A stretch of DNA of 64,000 bases, from the NCBI RefSeq assembly GCF_003628305.1, contig NZ_RBZM01000006.1, forward strand, positions 62,001 through 126,000, given 5' to 3'. Position 1 is the stretch's first letter. The number at the start of each line of letters is the position of its first letter. Under the pieces are notes generated by a model, which saw only the letters and a program-made list of their open reading frames with translations, was not told the DNA's origin and ran no database searches. Below are positions 61,033 to 64,000 of this stretch, one piece after another. This DNA comes from Cohnella endophytica (lineage in GTDB: Bacteria > Bacillota > Bacilli > Paenibacillales > Paenibacillaceae). The position numbers and the translations under genes were made by a program.

Positions 61033-64000
61033 ATGAAAAAGATTCTCCGCAGCATATCCACGCTGCTGATCGTTTCTTTGTTGCTGCCCGTGTTACCGGT
61101 TTCGACTCAAGCGGCGGCACCGACTCCGTTATACGAAGACAGCTTTGCCGGGGGTTTGGGAAACTGGGATCTATTCGGGAGTACCTCGTGGCAAGTTCAG
61201 GGCAACGGAACGGAGGCCCAGCTCAAAGGTACAACGACGCTAACGGGACCCCAACGCGCGGTAGTCAAAGCGACCCAGCTTCCTTACACGGTCACGGATT
61301 ACAATCTAGAGTTCAAGGCGCAAGGAGATCGCTTCCGGACGATATTCCGGTACTCCTCCAGTACGAGCTATTACTTTCTAGAATTTAAGAACTCCAATTT
61401 CGTAGAATTATGGAAATACCCGAATTCCTCGACAACCGAAATTGTCGGCGCTCCGGTGAATATCGCTACTGCGATCCCGGGTTTTAATCTGACGGATTGG
61501 CATCAGTATAAAGTAGAGGTAAAGGGGTCTGAATTCAAGCTTTATATCGATGGTACATTGGTGACCGTATTCACCGATTCCTCCTTAATGGCGGGCGGGA
61601 TTGGCTTTTCTCTGAAAAGTCTGACTGCAGGTACGGCTGTCTATCTGAATGTGGATCAAGTAACGGTTGCGCCGATTGCCGCTGCACCCGCTGAATATTC
61701 CATTGCGCACATGCCTGTGACGGATGTTCCATACAATGCGAACGTGCCTGTTACCTTTTCCGTCACGGATGCCACCTATTCTACTTCAGCAATCATCCAT
61801 TACGGTTATGGAAATGATGCGCTCGATCTCATGCTGCAACCGAGCGGAATTGGAAGCGGTGTCTTTTCGGGGACGATTCCGGGATCGAGCCAATCCGATC
61901 AGATCCGTTATTATATAACGGCGCAGAATGGGGAGGGCGGTATTGCTCGTTATCCGGAAACCGGCGAGATTACGGTTTCCTTGGGAGTGATTGCACCGTA
62001 CACGAACAACTTTGACGGCGAGACGCCGAACACGGTTCCCGCAGGGTGGACGGTAGGCGGAAATACGAGGGTGATTGAGCTTCCGGACGGTAACAAGGTG
62101 TTCAATCTGAATGGTTCCGGAAGCGCTAAACTGAACCTTCCCATGTACCAGAACGTGGACAATTTTATCGTCAAATTCAAAGTAAAATATGAACGGACAA
62201 GCGATGCGGTGCAGAATACTTGGCGTTTCCGTTACCGCGCCATAGATGATGCGAACAACAACGCGATGGAATGGGCAACTCATAACTCGAAATATTTTAT
62301 TATGCGCAAGACTACGCTCGGAGGTAACTACTATCTAGCGAACTACGTGAAATCATTGCTAGACGAGTGGCATGAGTATGAGCTGCAAGTAAGCGGTATC
62401 ACCCACAAGCTGTTCATAGATGGTCTCGAGATCGCCAGCGGAGAGGATTCCGACTCGCTGGCGCTCACCAAGGGCTACTTTCAATGGAACGTAGTCGGCG
62501 GCATTAATCTCATGATTGATGATTTCTCTATTGAACCAGTACAGTCGCCTTACGTTGTAGATCTTCAACCATCCGGCAATTTCGTGGGAATCTATACGCA
62601 GGACGAGGTTCCAGGACTCGCCTTGGCATTGGACGCCGGAGCAGCAGCGCATGAGTTCCAGATGAACTATTCGGTGCGCCGCGCGGATGGCGACAAGGCG
62701 GTTGTTGCTTCCGGGACGAAAAGCTATAGCCTTGGTAAGTATGCGACAAGCAAAGATATAATCGCTTTCGAGCCGCGGCTTAACTCTGTCGGAACCTATG
62801 AGGTGTCAGCCGACTTTAAAGTAGACGGAGTGAAACAGTCTGATAAATCGAAACGAATGCGCCTTGCAGTCATAAAGAAGGCCGCACCGGTAAAAGGGCT
62901 TGATCTGGATAATGAGAGCAAGTTCGGACTAAACACGCACTATGCTCTGAATTGGAAGGACGACATAATTGACGGAGCCCGTAAGATGGGAGCCCGTCAC
63001 CACCGATCCGGCATTACATGGGAGGACGTGGACAAGAATGTTAAGGATGCGTCAGGAGCAACCGTGTACGATTATAGCAGGGTCGATCCTCAACTGGATA
63101 AGCTGTTCTCGTACGGATTTAACCAAATTACGGTACTAGCTATCGACAAAAATGCGAATTATCAATCCGGCACCGTGAATACGACATCCGCCTTGAAAGC
63201 GATGGGCGATTTCGTTGCGAATACGGTTGCGAAATATAAAGGCAAGATCCGGCAATGGGAAATGCCGAACGAGCCGGAGATTTTCTCGAAGCCTTATTTC
63301 CCTGCGGAATTCGTACAGCTGCAGAAGGTCGCTTATCTCAACATGAAGAAGGCGGATCCGGATGCGATGCTGCTCGCCGGCGACCACACCTCCAGTGTGC
63401 TAAGCGTTCTTCCGAAGGAACTGGAGCTAGGATCATTTGATTATGCAGACGCCTATTCTTACCATCCGTATGTGTATAACTCCATGCCGGACGGCAACCT
63501 GCAGAACCTTATGAATGGCGTTAAGGATCTGGTCAACGCTTATGGAGGCTGGAAGGATTACTATTTGACTGAGGGCGGCTGGCCGACCGCCAATAGCGGC
63601 TATCCATCCGTGTCGGAAGAAATCCAACGGGATTATATCGTACGCGCCTTCCTGAATTATATGGTAACGGACCAGGTGAAGGCTTATGAATATTACGATT
63701 ACAAGAACGATGGAACTGACGATCGTTATTACGACATCTTCTGGGGGATTACGGACAATAATGGGCGGCCTAAGCTTGCTTATCCGGCAGTCAACCAGTT
63801 GATGACGACGTTGGACAAGGCTCGTTACATTGGAACCTGGGATACCGGGAATCCGGACGTTACGGTTGAAGTGTTCTTGAGTGATGGACAGCCCGTGATT
63901 ACGGCTTGGAAGAAGGTTGATCATAAGGACAATCCGGCTGTCAAGCCTCCTACTAGCACCATAACGCTTCCGTTCGGAGCAGCGGGATTGAAGGTTATGG
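61033..64000 (+). CDS. Large secreted clan GH-A hydrolase (GH39-like), 3' truncated
   Basis: The frame is open from ATG 61033 (GGTGG ribosome site) to the window end, giving at least 989 residues. A signal peptide spans 1-27 (cleavage near TQA-AAP). A LamG-like sandwich (29-214) is homologous to one in the 49113 protein. An Ig-like domain (220-310), a second sandwich (322-502) and a further beta domain (505-615) lead to a TIM barrel (622-930). Acid/base Glu747 lies in QWEMPNEPE and probable nucleophile Glu847 in YLTEGGWPT, as in clan GH-A families such as GH39 and GH5. No closer family is assignable by eye. It follows an importer operon and may be coexpressed with it. The missing C-terminus could carry SLH domains. 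Confidence 0.88.
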   Translation, partial: MKKILRSISTLLIVSLLLPVLPVSTQAAAPTPLYEDSFAGGLGNWDLFGSTSWQVQGNGTEAQLKGTTTLTGPQRAVVKATQLPYTVTDYNLEFKAQGDRFRTIFRYSSSTSYYFLEFKNSNFVELWKYPNSSTTEIVGAPVNIATAIPGFNLTDWHQYKVEVKGSEFKLYIDGTLVTVFTDSSLMAGGIGFSLKSLTAGTAVYLNVDQVTVAPIAAAPAEYSIAHMPVTDVPYNANVPVTFSVTDATYSTSAIIHYGYGNDALDLMLQPSGIGSGVFSGTIPGSSQSDQIRYYITAQNGEGGIARYPETGEITVSLGVIAPYTNNFDGETPNTVPAGWTVGGNTRVIELPDGNKVFNLNGSGSAKLNLPMYQNVDNFIVKFKVKYERTSDAVQNTWRFRYRAIDDANNNAMEWATHNSKYFIMRKTTLGGNYYLANYVKSLLDEWHEYELQVSGITHKLFIDGLEIASGEDSDSLALTKGYFQWNVVGGINLMIDDFSIEPVQSPYVVDLQPSGNFVGIYTQDEVPGLALALDAGAAAHEFQMNYSVRRADGDKAVVASGTKSYSLGKYATSKDIIAFEPRLNSVGTYEVSADFKVDGVKQSDKSKRMRLAVIKKAAPVKGLDLDNESKFGLNTHYALNWKDDIIDGARKMGARHHRSGITWEDVDKNVKDASGATVYDYSRVDPQLDKLFSYGFNQITVLAIDKNANYQSGTVNTTSALKAMGDFVANTVAKYKGKIRQWEMPNEPEIFSKPYFPAEFVQLQKVAYLNMKKADPDAMLLAGDHTSSVLSVLPKELELGSFDYADAYSYHPYVYNSMPDGNLQNLMNGVKDLVNAYGGWKDYYLTEGGWPTANSGYPSVSEEIQRDYIVRAFLNYMVTDQVKAYEYYDYKNDGTDDRYYDIFWGITDNNGRPKLAYPAVNQLMTTLDKARYIGTWDTGNPDVTVEVFLSDGQPVITAWKKVDHKDNPAVKPPTSTITLPFGAAGLKVM

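Overview
The window looks like chromosomal DNA of a carbohydrate-degrading, Gram-positive member of the Paenibacillaceae (Paenibacillus or Cohnella type). This rests on protein style: YesM/YesN two-component pairs, LplB/LplC-type permeases, sugar-binding lipoproteins with lipoboxes, giant secreted enzymes ending in three S-layer homology (SLH) domains, an SwrC-like RND pump, and strong Shine-Dalgarno sites (GGAGG class) with frequent GTG/TTG starts. No rRNA, tRNA, insertion sequence, prophage or CRISPR array is visible.

Layout. (1) 1-3806: two sugar permeases (the first cut by the window start) and a cytosolic fusion of a GH5-like TIM barrel with a sialidase-fold propeller; 3962-6106 is a secreted paralogue of the propeller half. 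(2) 6363-12782: a 2139-residue cell-surface protein with two GH53 endo-galactanase domains and SLH anchors; 12903-14945: a serine beta-lactamase-like/NodB deacetylase fusion. (3) 15191-26614: YesM/YesN pair, binding protein plus two permeases, secreted GH43 enzyme, GH78 alpha-L-rhamnosidase. (4) 26808-30739: a second YesM/YesN pair followed by a binding protein with no permeases. (5) 30823-36023, minus strand: RND pump and an OmpR-type two-component system that probably controls it. (6) 36246-38963: AraC regulator, a phased array of four hairpin repeats, RhlE-like RNA helicase. (7) 39160-55286: DeoR regulator, membrane-anchored AraC regulator, LplB/LplC permeases, binding protein, GH42 beta-galactosidase, aldose-epimerase-like protein, and a 2057-residue SLH protein with an unassigned catalytic-like core. 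(8) 55424-64000: GH36-type alpha-galactosidase, a further permease pair plus binding protein, and a large secreted clan GH-A hydrolase cut by the window end.

Taken together, the enzymes fit degradation of rhamnogalacturonan-I side chains and arabinogalactan: GH53 cuts beta-1,4-galactan outside, GH43 and the propeller enzymes are suited to arabinan, oligosaccharides enter through ATPase-less ABC systems (an MsmX-type shared ATPase must lie elsewhere), and GH42, GH36 and GH78 finish the work in the cytosol. Substrates are inferred from families and context. The strongest unexplained signals are the shared 16-bp operator at 33895 and 36068, the phased palindrome array at 37184-37370, the unassigned 600-residue core in the 49113-55286 protein, the beta-lactamase/NodB fusion, and the apparent gene fusion with retained internal ribosome site at 2715-2729.
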